Positions 1 to 10,107 of a stretch of 58,000 bases of DNA are shown one piece after another. The stretch's first letter is position 1, and each line of letters opens with the position of its first letter. The notes beneath the pieces were generated by a model. It ran no database searches and was not told the DNA's origin. It saw nothing but the letters and a program-made list of their open reading frames with translations. This stretch comes from Adiantum capillus-veneris (lineage: Eukaryota; Streptophyta; Polypodiopsida; Polypodiales; Pteridaceae), in assembly GCA_014529385.2 (NCBI GenBank), contig CM043962.1:38039098-38097097 (forward strand). Reading direction: 5' to 3'. The position numbers and the translations under genes are program-made.

Positions 1-394
1 TTTATCGGCGACTTTATGTTTCTATGTCTTGTAACATGCATATGTGAGCATTTGTGTTGCATTGTGATGTGCCAACCACTGTATATTCCTAATTGGATGA
101 GATTGCCTGGGTATGTAATTTTAGTGCATCAAGACACCCGCGAAAGATTAGTGCGGTCTCAGTGTGATGGCTAATTTTACTATGCCGGAATATCAAGAGT
201 TCTGATCTGGACGAGAAGCCAACTACTTGATCAAAAGAGCCAAAAGGAGAAGCCAACTTCTTAACAAAGAAAGAGCAAACTAATTTTCCCTTGGATTGTC
301 CCTCGGAATGACCCTCAGAAATTTTGAGCTACCTTGCATTGTTTTGCAAATATGTTGTAATCGCGGACGATTATTTTCTTTCAAGCAGGGGGGA
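1..394 (+). mobile_element. 3' internal end of a Ty3-type element, with polypurine tract
   Basis: This is non-coding sequence at the window edge. Its start (about 30-110) closely matches 7370-7450 in the second Ty3-type element, and both end in a purine-rich run (about 384-394) immediately before an LTR beginning TGTCA. That places it as the 3' internal part and polypurine tract of an element whose remainder lies left of the window. I see no coding capacity. Confidence 0.6.
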
Positions 395-1038
395 TGTCAC
401 AAACTGTTGACGTGTCAAGTCACTAAAGAACGAGCTAAACGCCGAGGGGCCTAAACCCTAGCAGAAGCAGAAGCAGCAGAAGAAGCAGAAGCAATAGAAG
501 GATCTTACCCTGACTTGCTGACTTGGTAGAGCCGTACGGAATCCTGCATTTTACGCTGACATGCTAACGTCGCAACTGTATGGACAACCCGGAATATGCG
601 TTGACCCGTTGACGTGGCAGCCTGTACGGATTTCCGCGATTTGCGCTGATGACATGGCAGTTGCACGGATTTCTGTAAATCACACTGACAGCTTTTGGGC
701 ATCGCTTTTGGGACCTGATGCTTTTGAGTTTGAAGGCTTTTCATGTAAACTGCTTTTGGGCCTAGGGCCATTAAATATGAGGCCATGGGCTCATTCTCGG
801 GTATGCTTCTGGACGAAGGTGCAGAGGATGGAGTATCGGCTTGTACTTTGATACTGCAATATAAAGAAATACCGAGAGGGGCGCCAAGGTTTGGGGCTAA
901 TACTCTTTGGGGTGGAGTTCTGCCACTGTGTGTGTGTCCTCTCTCTCTCTCTCTCTTTCAGATTCAATTGTTATTGAAGTGCTAAAAGTTTGTTCAGCCT
1001 GTTCTTTGCTATTGGCACGTGGTACCCATCTTGTGACA
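395..1038 (+). repeat. Ty3-type LTR (644 bp), 3' copy
   Basis: The LTR starts TGTCACAA and ends TTGTGACA, an exact 8-bp terminal inverted repeat, and directly follows a polypurine tract. It contains the module AAATACCGAAAGGGGCGCCA (about 869-888), which recurs in the other Ty3 LTRs here, and a short CT run near 940. The sequence after 1038 is not a primer-binding site, so this is a 3' LTR. Boundaries come from the termini and from comparison with 1959-2569 and 7752-8432. Confidence 0.75.
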
Positions 1039-1912
1039 GAGGCAGCAACACCCCCAAATGTACTGGCTAGCTGTCGAAAGTGCATGTATCGTGTCATGGG
1101 GCAGTCCCACAGACAATGGCATTGTGTCTTAAGTGGATGGTTGCAGGATGAACAGATTGTAGTGACCACTGTGCACCAACCAAATCCCAACTGCAGCTCG
1201 ATGGGAAACTAGCCTAGTAGCCACTGAAACATAGCAACTCTCTTCGACTGTCTAGTGTCCCACAGGTGTCCTCAAAAGTCTGCTAAGAACTTGGTCGTGA
1301 GACCCTCCTCCTGACAATAGTCTGCTGCAGCACGACGAGTCTCTCTCCGTGCTGAGTATGTGACGTCCTAGACATGCTGTGTACTGAAAAAAGGGGGTCC
1401 CCGAGTGATTTGTTGCAGTAAAAGGATTGTGTCGAATCCACTCCCCCAGGTTCCACTGCACTCGCACCAAAGGGAGGCTCTCCCAAGCCCATAACTGCTA
1501 GTGTCCTGACACAAGAGATGACGGGTCCAGGTCTATAACACAAGTTCTCCCACTGATGTCCACAATTGGGATCATTGAAAGCAACACTCGACCACCTCTG
1601 GTGCCTCGATGGTGAGTTTGTGGAGGCGGCCCTCTCTCTGAACCTCAAAGACCATGCATAATTCTGTGTCTAAGCAAGCCTTAACTACAATGAGGACCTC
1701 CAATCGACGAAAGCCCCCATCCAGCGGGGAGTCGCCTGCTCAAGAGAGGTGTGCTGCTCTATTGGCATTGCCTCTATAACATCCTGACAAATGCTCTGCA
1801 TGCCCCTCATATCTCATGTCACACAGTGTTCCATTTGTTAAAAAGTAAAAGCCCCTAGGGGTAAGCAATATGGTCTTTTGTGTTTAACAATCGTTGATCG
1901 TTTCAGCAAGTT
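1039..1912. other. Unassigned interval
   Basis: No recognisable coding region, LTR terminus or tandem repeat was found. Overlapping short ORFs exist on both strands but resemble nothing I know. It is probably flanking DNA or an old repeat between two LTRs. Confidence 0.4.
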
Positions 1913-2818
1913 GTGTGACAAACTACTGACGTGTCAAGCCACTGAAGAACGGAGCCAATGTCACAATATGGGCACCACTTGCCGATACAAAAGAACAGAC
2001 TGAACATACTTTTAGCGATTCAATAATAACTGAATTGAGAGAGAGAGAGACGACACGCGACACGGAGTGGCGGAATTCCACCCGAGAGAGCATTGGCCCC
2101 AAACCTTGGTGGCCCTTTCAGTATTTCTTTATATTGCATCAACACAGTACAAGCCGGTACTCCAAACTTTGCACCTTCTCCGGGAAGCATGCCAAAGAAT
2201 GAGCCCATGGCCTCAATTTTCAAGGCCCCAGGCCCAAAAGCAGTTTACAGTTAAAAGCCTTCAAACTCAAAAGCATCTGGTCCAAAAGCAAAACCAAAAA
2301 GCTGCCAGCGTAAATCACGAATATCCGTACATCTGTCACGTCAGCAGTCAGCGCATAACGCGGAATTCCGTACAGTTTGCCATGTCATCATGTCAGTGCA
2401 ATTCACGGGATTTCGTACAGTCTACCACGTCAGCAAGCCAACGCGAAATCTGGGTTCATCTATTGTTGCTTCTACCTCTTCACTTAAGGGTTTAGGACCC
2501 TAAGTGAAGAGGCATGATCTGCAAGTTGACTCCATTCTTCAGGGCTTGACACGTCAGCAGTTTGTGGCAGCCAACTTGCATATCCGGGTCGAGGGGCCTA
2601 AACCCTAAGCAGAAGCAGAAGTAGCAAAAGATGTTTTACCAACTTATAAAGTCTTGCCAAGTGGCCTATTATTAAAGAAGAGTTCCCACGAAGTTCCAAC
2701 CAATGGAATAGATCCCGGCCGAGGGGCCTAAAACCTAGAAGAAGAAGAAACAAAAGGAATCCCCGACCAACTCACAGATCAGCAGCCGAGGGACCTAAAA
2801 ACCCTTACAGTCAAAGAA
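1913..2818 (+). repeat. Older Ty3-type LTR fragment, split by a nested solo LTR
   Basis: 1913-1958 reads like the first 45 bases of the LTR at 7752 (TGTGACAAACTACTGACG then a GAAGAACGGAGCC stretch). The same LTR resumes at 2570 with GCCAACTTGC and continues colinear with about 7795-8030, including the AAGATGTTTTACCAACTT block near 2627. The interruption is exactly the minus-strand LTR at 1959-2569. The right limit near 2818, where it meets a minus-strand LTR piece, is approximate. Confidence 0.65.
1959..2569 (-). mobile_element. Nested solo LTR (611 bp) with 5-bp target duplication
   Basis: Read on the minus strand it begins TGCCACAAACTGCTGACG and ends near ATTGTGACA, homologous along its length to the LTR at 395-1038. 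It is flanked by the direct repeat GCCAA (1954-1958 and 2570-2574), the length expected for Ty3 integration. No internal region is attached, so it is a solo LTR left by recombination between two LTRs. It lies in opposite orientation inside a related LTR. Confidence 0.8.
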
Positions 2819-3120
2819 AACTGGTTTAAAGCGTACGAACCAACGAAAAAGAACAGATTGAACAACTTTAAGCACTTCAAATAACAATTGAACTTTAAAC
2901 TGGTTTAAAGCGTACGAACCAACGAAAAAGAACAGATTGAACAACTTTAAGCACTTCAAATAACAATTGAACTGAAAGAGATGCACGACACACGAGACGG
3001 GGAGTGACGGAGTTCCACGCCAAGAGAGCACTGGCCCCAAACGTTGGTGCCCCATTCGATATTTCTTTATTATTGCTTGAAGTTAGTACATTGCCGGTAC
3101 TCCACCCTTTGTACCTTCGT
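2819..3120 (-). repeat. Minus-strand Ty3-type LTR fragment with a 79-bp tandem duplication
   Basis: On the minus strand this resembles the 3' half of the LTR family, including the GGGGC(G)CCA-type module near 3030-3070. 2819-2897 and 2898-2972 are nearly identical copies offset by 79 bp, each starting near CTGGTTTAAAGCGTACGAAC. The right end is indistinct. Confidence 0.5.
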
Positions 3121-3650
3121 ACTGAAGCATTGCCACGTGCACATCTAACCCTATGTGTACGTGGACAAGCTACTTCATTACTAGGGTTCGGTTCAGTTCA
3201 GTTCAGCTAAGTTTTGCACTTTTGTGAGTCTGTTCGCAGACCATGCATGTCCAGGCACTTAGAGTAGATGCATATCCTCTGGTTGCACATAGCATGATCA
3301 TCAGATTACCATCAGGAGCATTTTTACATGGCACATACCTATTCTCCCTATTTTAGCCATTTTCTCTTTATTATTAATAAGTGACTCTGTTGGGAAACTG
3401 GGTAGGGCAATTTGGCTAAGTTAATATGTAAGAAAAGCTAGCGCTAGTGTTTTCTGGCAGAAGAGGCAGGAGACCACAGTCAAAGTGCACCTTCTCAGCA
3501 AGACCGGCAAGAAGACCCCGCGTTTTCAGCCATCAAAGACCAGCCAGCTTTTTTCATCTGCTGCAGAAGGAGCCTAGCGTTTTCAGCAGCTGCAGACCAA
3601 CCTGGCGAGAGCAGTTCCATTAGCGTTTTTGCATCAGATACAGATTCAGC
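3121..3650. other. Interval rich in CAG/GTTTTC motifs, no gene
   Basis: No ORF with recognisable content. Short motifs such as TAGCGTTTT and CAGATTTCAGC-like words recur here and again at 5130-5480. The two stretches were probably contiguous before the 1,479-bp LTR inserted between them. Confidence 0.4.
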
Positions 3651-5129
3651 TGTCACGAGGACGTGGCAGTTATTAACCATGTCAAAGAGATGTGGCAACT
3701 GCTAACCTTGGTTGTTGGTTTCTTGCCAATGGGGTTTATTTTATTTGTTTTGAGACCCTCTTTTTGAAGTAGCAAACGGTCGGACATTGTATGGCCAATG
3801 TGAACGGTAGATTCACCCGCAGACGGGAAGTGGTCGGCACTGGAATTCGTATGGTAAGAGGATGTCTAGGCTCAGAGCAAGATCATATAGGTCCCCCCGT
3901 CACACTTAGCAAGTTGGTGGATACTAGGAAGTGAACTCAATTAAGGTGTAAAGTCAAGGTGGGACTACCAACAAAAAGTATCCGACAGTTGGGCCACATT
4001 GCACTTTTGGATGCGGTCCCAATGAGGATAGATGGTCAGAAGACCAATGGGAGCCCAACGGAAGCATCTCCTAAAATTTAGGGAACTGCTATTTTGGGCC
4101 GTGAAATGTGTTCGCGTCATTACCTCCGGTATGACTAGGGGAACATTTTACAACTCTGCCGCGAAGTCAACTGGGCAACCGGTCAGGATATTTTTAAGCG
4201 GCAAACCCGAAACGGGCAAATGCTTGTAAATGCGCCAAGTGGCAAAAACTCATGAACTTGCCTCATGTAGAAAAATGGGCGCTGATTTTTATGCTGGGAG
4301 AGGCCTCATTTCAGCTTTTGTCACAGGTTAAGAGCTATGGAGTGCTTTCTTTCCCTCTCATGTACAGTGTGGTGCCAGGAGTGATGCCCTGCACACTACA
4401 CACTGCTCTCTCTCTCCCCTACGTGCAGTTATGTGATGCCCCACAAGAGGGCTACTCATTTGACTGATGTACAGTTGTGTGGGTTCATGCTTTTGTGCTG
4501 AGGCAAGAGCCTCCTTGAGCAGGAACAGGGGTAGCTAACTGCTGCTCCAAAGCAGGCACTGGTGAGGGTCATAACCTCACCGTACAGGTGCAAAATCAGC
4601 GCTGTGTATGCGCTGTAAATTCACTGTTTTTCAGCCATATGGACGCCAGGACCATTGGGAATCGTGCCCCACTGGCAGAGGACAGTTAGGGGACTGTTTG
4701 GGGCTGAAAACAGGGCAAAAACCAATAAATACAGCGTGCTGAATTTACTGTTTTTGGACAGGAATCAGAGGGTATACGACAGTGCAAGCGAGTTCCAGCA
4801 GGGGAATTGGTTTCGCGCAAGTTTTGGGGTTGTTATGCTGCCGAAATTTGGCCAAATCAAATGGTATCTAGGTGGATACACGTGAAGGATTCCCAGGATC
4901 TTACCTTGTAATTTACCCTCCTAAAGAATAAAGAAATACCGAAAGGGGCGCCAATTTTGGGGCCTAGAGGTTGTCGGCGTCTGCTCGGAGCATTCTAGCT
5001 TCCGAGCCGTGTGTGTATTCAAGTGTTAACTCCCGTCGCAGGTTCTCTTTTCAAAGTGCTCTGTGTGTGTGTATAAAGTAAAGAATTTCGGGTGAAAGCC
5101 AACGCCTACTGCCCTACGGGCCGGTTACA
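3651..5129 (+). mobile_element. Solo LTR (1,479 bp) of the chromovirus 5'-LTR family
   Basis: It begins TGTCACGAGGACGTGGC and ends GGGCCGGTTACA. It matches, in inverted orientation and with the same length, the LTR at 14510-15988, with only scattered substitutions seen by eye. It carries AAATACCGAAAGGGGCGCCA near 4934-4953. TTCAGC stands on both sides (3645-3650 and 5130-5135), so it is an independent insertion reduced to one LTR. A 5-bp duplication plus one chance base would also fit. No gene lies inside. Confidence 0.85.
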
Positions 5130-5744
5130 TTCAGCCCTAGCGTTTTTGCAGATTTCCGGCGTCATAACCTTCTTTGCATCAGAGTTTTCAGTTTTCAGCA
5201 TCTAGACTCCGTACCGCAAGCCCCGAACTTCACAGATCTCACCTTCCCGCAGCAGATCCTCGCCGCACGATCAGATATCAGCAAGCGTTTGCAGATTCAG
5301 CCTGCTTTTCGCAGATTTCAGCATCCGCGTTTCCAGCGTGTCGTTGTCGCATCGTGGTCATTGCCGTCGTCACCGACATAGAGTCAGAATTCAGCAAATA
5401 AAAGATTTGCAGATTTCAGCCATTAGCGTTTTCAGATTTCAGCCCGTCTCTTTGTCGTCGACATCGTCGGCAAGTCCATAGCATTGTAGAGATTTGTGCA
5501 ATCAATAGTAGACCGCTCTCGCCATAGAGAGTGGGGCCCTCGGAGGAGGGTTTGACAACATTCTGATGTCATATTCTTCTCTCTATCTCTTAGTCTCAAC
5601 ACCTTCACTCGCAGTGTTTAGCACTTTGTTTGTGATCATTTGCACTCTCTCACTAAAGGAACAGAAGGCTCTCCCTTTTGTAAGTAAAAGGAACCTTGAG
5701 CACAGTTCGGAGCACTCATCTTGAGCAAAGTTCAACATTCACGT
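5130..5744. other. Continuation of the sequence interrupted by the solo LTR
   Basis: It has several degenerate CAGATTTCAGC / TAGCGTTTTC words, matching the flank at 3430-3650. It is probably part of an unidentified older repeat. One short ORF (5174-5401, plus) shows no recognisable domain. Confidence 0.35.
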
Positions 5745-6183
5745 CTGCTGCACCTTACAAGCATGCTAGAGAATCAGCACTTTGCATATATTTAAAGGCC
5801 TTTGGCCTTGAAAAGCAGTTACATGAAAAGCATTCAAACTCAAAAGCATCTGACGCAAAAAGAACTAGTGCCAAAAGCTATTAGCGTGTTTTGCGGAAAT
5901 TTGTATAACTACCACGTCAGCATGTTAGCGTGAACTGCGGGCGTCCGTACAGTTGCCATGGCAGCATGTTAGTGCGAAACCTGGGATTTGGTACAGGCTG
6001 CCACGTCATCTGTTTTTGCGCTTGTCCTTGTGGGATCTGCTTCTAGTTCCTTGGGCCCCATCGGACGGGGTCCCATAAGTTGGCACAAACTTCTTTTGCT
6101 GCTTGTGATGGTTTAGGCCTCTGAGCTGGGATGTGCAGGTTGGCTCTGTTCTTCAATGGCTGGGCACGTCAGCAATTTGTGAG
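5745..6183 (-). repeat. Minus-strand Ty3-type LTR fragment
   Basis: It parallels the solo LTR at 1959-2569. Shared blocks include CATTCAAACTCAAAAGCATC (5832-5851), the GCCACGTCA / GTACAG words, and the end CACGTCAGCAATTTGTGA, which is the LTR 5' end in reverse. The left part is truncated or too diverged to place. Confidence 0.55.
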
Positions 6184-6200
6184 ACCTTGTGCTCGTGACA

Positions 6201-6212
6201 GTGGTATCAGAC
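6201..6212 (+). other. Probable primer-binding site of the pol-less Ty3-type element
   Basis: GTGGTATCAGACC directly follows ...CTCGTGACA, a plausible LTR 3' end. TGGTATCAGA is complementary to the 3' end of plant initiator tRNA-Met, but the following bases differ from the usual GC. The 5' LTR before it is disrupted by the minus-strand fragment at 5745-6183. Confidence 0.5.
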
Positions 6213-7087
6213 CTTCAGGCGTGTGCTTTTCTGAAAGCATACTGGTCCTACGAAAGAGCAGATAGGGCAAGATGGCGCTTCCAAGTTTCACCGGGAACTT
6301 CGTAAAAGAACCTTCGTGTCCCGACCTCGGTCACTCCCACCATTACTTTATTGCGCATCGGACGCGCTCCCATCTTCATTGCTCTGTCTCACAAAGCACA
6401 AGCCATAAAGATCACTTGCGAGAGAAGGATGAAGGATTTTTTTTCAAGCCGCTGTTTTGCTCATAGGTAGTGCCATGCAGTGGTGGATGTTTATAGCTAC
6501 CAAGCCGCACACTCCCAAGGACTTGGCAAGCTTTCAAGAAATTTTTTGCCCGAAGTTACATGACTTCTGACATCTTCCTTCGGAGTGCAGGTTTTGGCCG
6601 AGTGGGGTATCCTGAAATGCTTGCCACAGATTCCCTAGCAGATTACAACTTAAAATTTTTGGACATCTCGCAATAGGTGTCTCTTCTCGAGCTAATAACC
6701 TTGGAGGCTGAGTGTGATTGCTATGTCTTGGGACTAACATCACTACCACCATAACACTCTGTTAAGGCCTGTTTCGATTATTCGAGAGCTTATGGACCAT
6801 GCTGCGATCAGCTACAACCTTATGGAAGAAATCTAACCCTAATTTTGGTGCAAGTTTAGGGTAGAAAGCCAATCATTTTTTCGAGCTCGACTGACGTCGA
6901 GATAGCTTTTAAGTTTGAACTTTGTTTGAGAAATTGTCGGTGATCTTGTTTGGAATTTGTTTGAAATGTATGGAATCTGTTTTAAACCTGACTTGGTGCT
7001 GATTTAAATTGTTTGACTCTGGTTTCAATACCGGTTTCAATGCTTGGTGATTTACTCTTGGGTGGAGTAGTGAGAAATGGTATTGTA

Positions 7088-7247
7088 TGAACCTCAGAAC
7101 AATGCAGACGGGATGTCTGTGGAGCGTTTCGTTGTATATTGGGAAACCTTCGAACGACGCAGACGGGAGGTCTGGGGAGCATTTGGTTGTATGCTTGAAC
7201 CTCCAAGTGACGTAGACTGTGCTCTGGGGAGCGTTTGATTGTACCAG
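7088..7247 (+). repeat. Degenerate tandem repeat, about 56 bp x 3
   Basis: Three diverged units each carry a GAACCTC-like start, GCAGACGGGA or similar, TCTGTGGAGCG / TCTGGGGAGCAT, and TTGTAT. They lie inside the pol-less Ty3-type element. Confidence 0.6.
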
Positions 7248-7435
7248 TCTTTTGAACTCATGGCCCGTACCTTTTAAGGTTATATGCGGGGGGAGTGTGG
7301 AGGTAGTTGTGAGTACCTTCATACCGCAGACCGTTTGTCTCAGGGGAGTGCGCAGCGGCGGCGCTCGTTGTGGCTTGTAACATGCATATGTGAGCATTTT
7401 TGTTGCATTGTGATGTGCCAACCACTGAATATTCC

Positions 7436-7648
7436 TTATTGGATGAGATTTTTCTGGGAAACCAACGACCCAGGATATCAAGAGCTCCAATTTGGAATGA
7501 GATTCCTTATTGAATGAGATTTTTCTGGGAAGCCAGCGACCCATGATATCAAGAGCTCCAATTTCGAATGAGACTCCTTATTGGATGATATTTTTTTGGA
7601 AAGCCAATGACCCAAGATATCAAGAGCTTTAATCTAGAATGAGAAAAT
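7436..7648 (+). repeat. 71-bp tandem repeat, 3 copies
   Basis: Units start at 7436, 7507 and 7578, each reading TTATTGGATGAGATTT-like, then CCAACGACCC-like, then GATATCAAGAGCT. Spacing is 71 bp both times. The matching place in the element at the window start has only a diverged single unit, so amplification is specific to this copy. Confidence 0.8.
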
Positions 7649-7751
7649 TGATTCTCTCTCACATTGTTCCTCGGAAATTTTTGAGCCAACTTGAGTTGTT
7701 TTGCAGATATGCTATAATCGTAGATGATTACTTTCTTTCAAGAAGGGGGGA

Positions 7752-8432
7752 TGTCATAAACTTCTGAAGTGTCAAGCCATTGAAGAACGGAGCCAACTTG
7801 TAGATCCCGGCCGAGGGGCCTAAACCCTAAGAAGAAGCAGCAGAAGAGGCAGAAGCAACAAAAGATGTTTTACCAACTTATAAAGTCTTGGCAAGTGGCC
7901 TATTTTTGAAGAAGAGTTCCCACCAAGTTCCGACCAAGGGAATAGATCCCGGCCGAGGGGCCTAAAATCTAGAAGAAGAAGAAGAAACAGAAGGAATTCC
8001 CGACCAATTCATAGATCAGTAGCCTTGTTTTTAAGTTCAAAATCTCAAAATATAATGATGTGGCAGTTGTACGGACATCCTAGAATTCGCGGCGAATTTT
8101 TAAGAAAATCCCGAAATTTTAGGAATGTGTAATTTTGGGGTCCGCTTTTCATATTTGATGCTTTTATTCTTTGGGTCTTTAAATATGGGCCTTGGGGACC
8201 CTCTTTGACAATCTTCAGTTTAAGATTGGACCGTTGTACTTTGCGAATCAGCAATAATAAAGAAATACGGAAAGGGGCGCCAACGTTTGAGGCCAATGCT
8301 CTCTTGGGATGGAACTCCGCCACTCCCCGTCTCGTGTGTTGTGCATCTCTTTCAGTTCATTTGTTATTTGAAGTGCTTAAAGTTGTTCAGTCTGTTCCTT
8401 TCCGTTTGCACGTGGTGCTCATCCTCGTGCCA
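7752..8432 (+). repeat. 3' LTR of the pol-less Ty3-type element (681 bp)
   Basis: It begins TGTCATAAACTTC straight after a polypurine tract and ends near CTCGTGCCA, close to the 5' LTR end at 6200. It contains GAAATACGGAAAGGGGCGCC near 8254-8279. The first 280 bp match the split LTR at 1913/2570. Confidence 0.65.
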
Positions 8433-8515
8433 TTGTGCATGTTAATTCCTTGCAAGGCCACAGTCATAGTACAAGATGTAGCATTTTTGTTCATTAGACA
8501 CTGGTATTCCCTTTG

Positions 8516-8636
8516 TGTTGGAATTAGGGTTGCGGGAAAACACACACAGCTTGGAGAAGCCGAAGGAAGCTCAAGGCACACAACAGAGAGTGTATTACTT
8601 AGTGTGCAATGGAAAGATAGATAGTCCTAGAGTGAC
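8516..8636 (-). repeat. Copia LTR 3'-end fragment
   Basis: Reverse-complemented, it matches the last ~120 bp of the copia LTR at 18547-18774: ACTCTAGG, TTTCCATTGCACAC, GTGTGCCTTGAGCTTCCTTC and the terminal AATTCCAACA. It is cut at 8636 where the chromovirus 3' LTR begins. Confidence 0.75.
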
Positions 8637-9201
8637 TGTAACAGACTTGGACACTTCAAGTCAAGAATCAACCGCGACAGCCCCAAATAACCACTTCAAA
8701 ACAATTCACAGATCACAATAGATTTGCACTGGCCCGGCAGAGTTCCGTGCCTAGAGATATTGGCCCCAAAGACTGGCGCCCCTTTCGGTATTTCTTTTTA
8801 TATTAATCAATCATCAAAGTACAAGAGAGCGGTTAGGGTTTCACTCTCAGACTCTGCATCCAGATGCTCTGAGAAGTGAGGCCCTCACCACTAATTTAAA
8901 GGTTACAAGGGATGCCCAAAAGCAGAGCCCCAAAAGCTTTTAAAATCAAAAGCATCAGTTCTCTCTCTCTCTCTTAGAGAGTCTTTTCTCTTTTTTTTTA
9001 TAAAAAAAGCAAAAGCAAAATTCGCGTCGCTCATCATTTTCCAAAAAAAAAAAAAAAAGAGTTATTTTTTTCTTTTTAATAATCCGTCTTCGCGATTTCC
9101 GGAAATTAGGGTTTCTGGCAGAAATTAGGGTTTGCAGGAATTTTAGGGTTTCTGACAGAAATTAGGGTTTCTGCTGTCCGCCACGTCATCACTTTGTGAC
9201 A
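8637..9201 (-). repeat. 3' LTR of the minus-strand chromovirus (565 bp)
   Basis: On the minus strand it starts TGTCACAAAGTGATGACG right after a purine tract (complement of 9202-9215) and ends GTCTGTTACA. It includes AAATACCGAAAGGGGCGCCA (near 8781-8800). Four copies of TTAGGGTTT lie at 9104-9170, near its 5' end. It is not the same LTR as the element's 5' copy (14510-15988): length and most sequence differ. Confidence 0.75.
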
Positions 9202-9806
9202 TACCCCCCTCTTGAAATCATTGTAATCGACCGTGATTACGCCTGCAAAACCGACAAAAGCCATAAACCGTCTTAGCAGACACTGACTGTTAGTACCTAC
9301 GTACTAGGAACACACATCTAGCACATGTACAAAATCGACAGTCACATCACACGACATCACAGGACATCACCAGACATCACAGGACATCACATGATATTCA
9401 ACATTCATTCGGATCTTAGACCATGATTTATCGGCAATGTAGCTAGCAATCACATCTAGGTCCAATCAGGACCTCAACGATGTCCTATTGACTAACCCCT
9501 ATTGCAACCATGTCTATTCGAGATCAATCAGACCAAAATGCTGCAGTCATTTCGGCTATCAGTTCCTGCACTCACAAGAAGTCAAGAACAAATCAGTATC
9601 ATAATCAGGAATTCCATTTGATAAAGTCATCCAGCAGAATACTGTCAGCTCTCAGTATCCCTGAAGCTCAAAGAGACATCAGTGACTTTAGTATCAAAAT
9701 CGAGGCATCTGTTGACAAAGGAGTGGAGTAACTCCCCTCTTGTGCATCCCACTGCACCAGATCTTCGTCCAAGCTGAGTTCTGGGTTCCGTTTGGAGTAG
9801 ACTATG

Positions 9807-10107
9807 CTAAACCAAAACATCGAGGTAAAGTTTCACAATCCGAGGAGTATCTGCTAGGTCCTCCTTCTCCATCCACTTCGCATCAAATGCAGGAAAGTTC
9901 TTGAACTTAACCAAGAACCCGCCTTCGGACTTTACCTTTCTTCGTATCATTATGTGCCAAAATCTGTTCAGGAACAAGGATCTCCTCGTTTTCTTCCACT
10001 TTGGGTTGCTCATCAGGCTCCCCATCATCAGGCACATCACCCTTGACAGGTTTCAAGAGACTCACATGCAATGCATTATGAATCCTCCAAGTATCTGGCA
10101 GTTTCAG
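9807..10107 (-). pseudogene. Integrase C-terminal tail and chromodomain, detached
   Basis: After the TGA at 10108-10110 the frame continues with residues typical of the post-integrase linker (LKLPDTW-RIHNA region), then shifts near 9910 into the frame LVKFKNFPAFDAKWME, a recognisable chromodomain core with its aromatic and W residues. Chromodomains of this class guide integration by binding modified histone H3. The TGA sits where related elements have an arginine codon, so CGA to TGA decay is likely. The frameshift would uncouple the chromodomain from integrase. Confidence 0.75.

Larger units (their letters stand above)
6201..7751 (+). mobile_element. Internal region of a non-autonomous Ty3-type element
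   Basis: About 1.55 kb lies between a primer-site-like motif and the polypurine tract AGAAGGGGGG (7741-7750). No gag, protease, reverse transcriptase or integrase motif could be read in any frame. The only long ORF is antisense (6909-7544, 211 codons) and runs over repeats, so I do not count it as a gene. The end (about 7370-7751) matches 1-394. The element would depend on proteins of another element. Two tandem arrays occupy its 3' half. Confidence 0.55.

Noticed and set aside
6909-7544. 211-codon minus-strand ORF
   Set aside because: It is antisense to the pol-less Ty3-type element and passes through two tandem-repeat arrays. No domain or homologous motif was seen.
9335-9390. Possible CRISPR-like short repeats (ACATCACAGG-type)
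   Set aside because: About 11-bp tandem words without spacers of regular length, in a plant retroelement.
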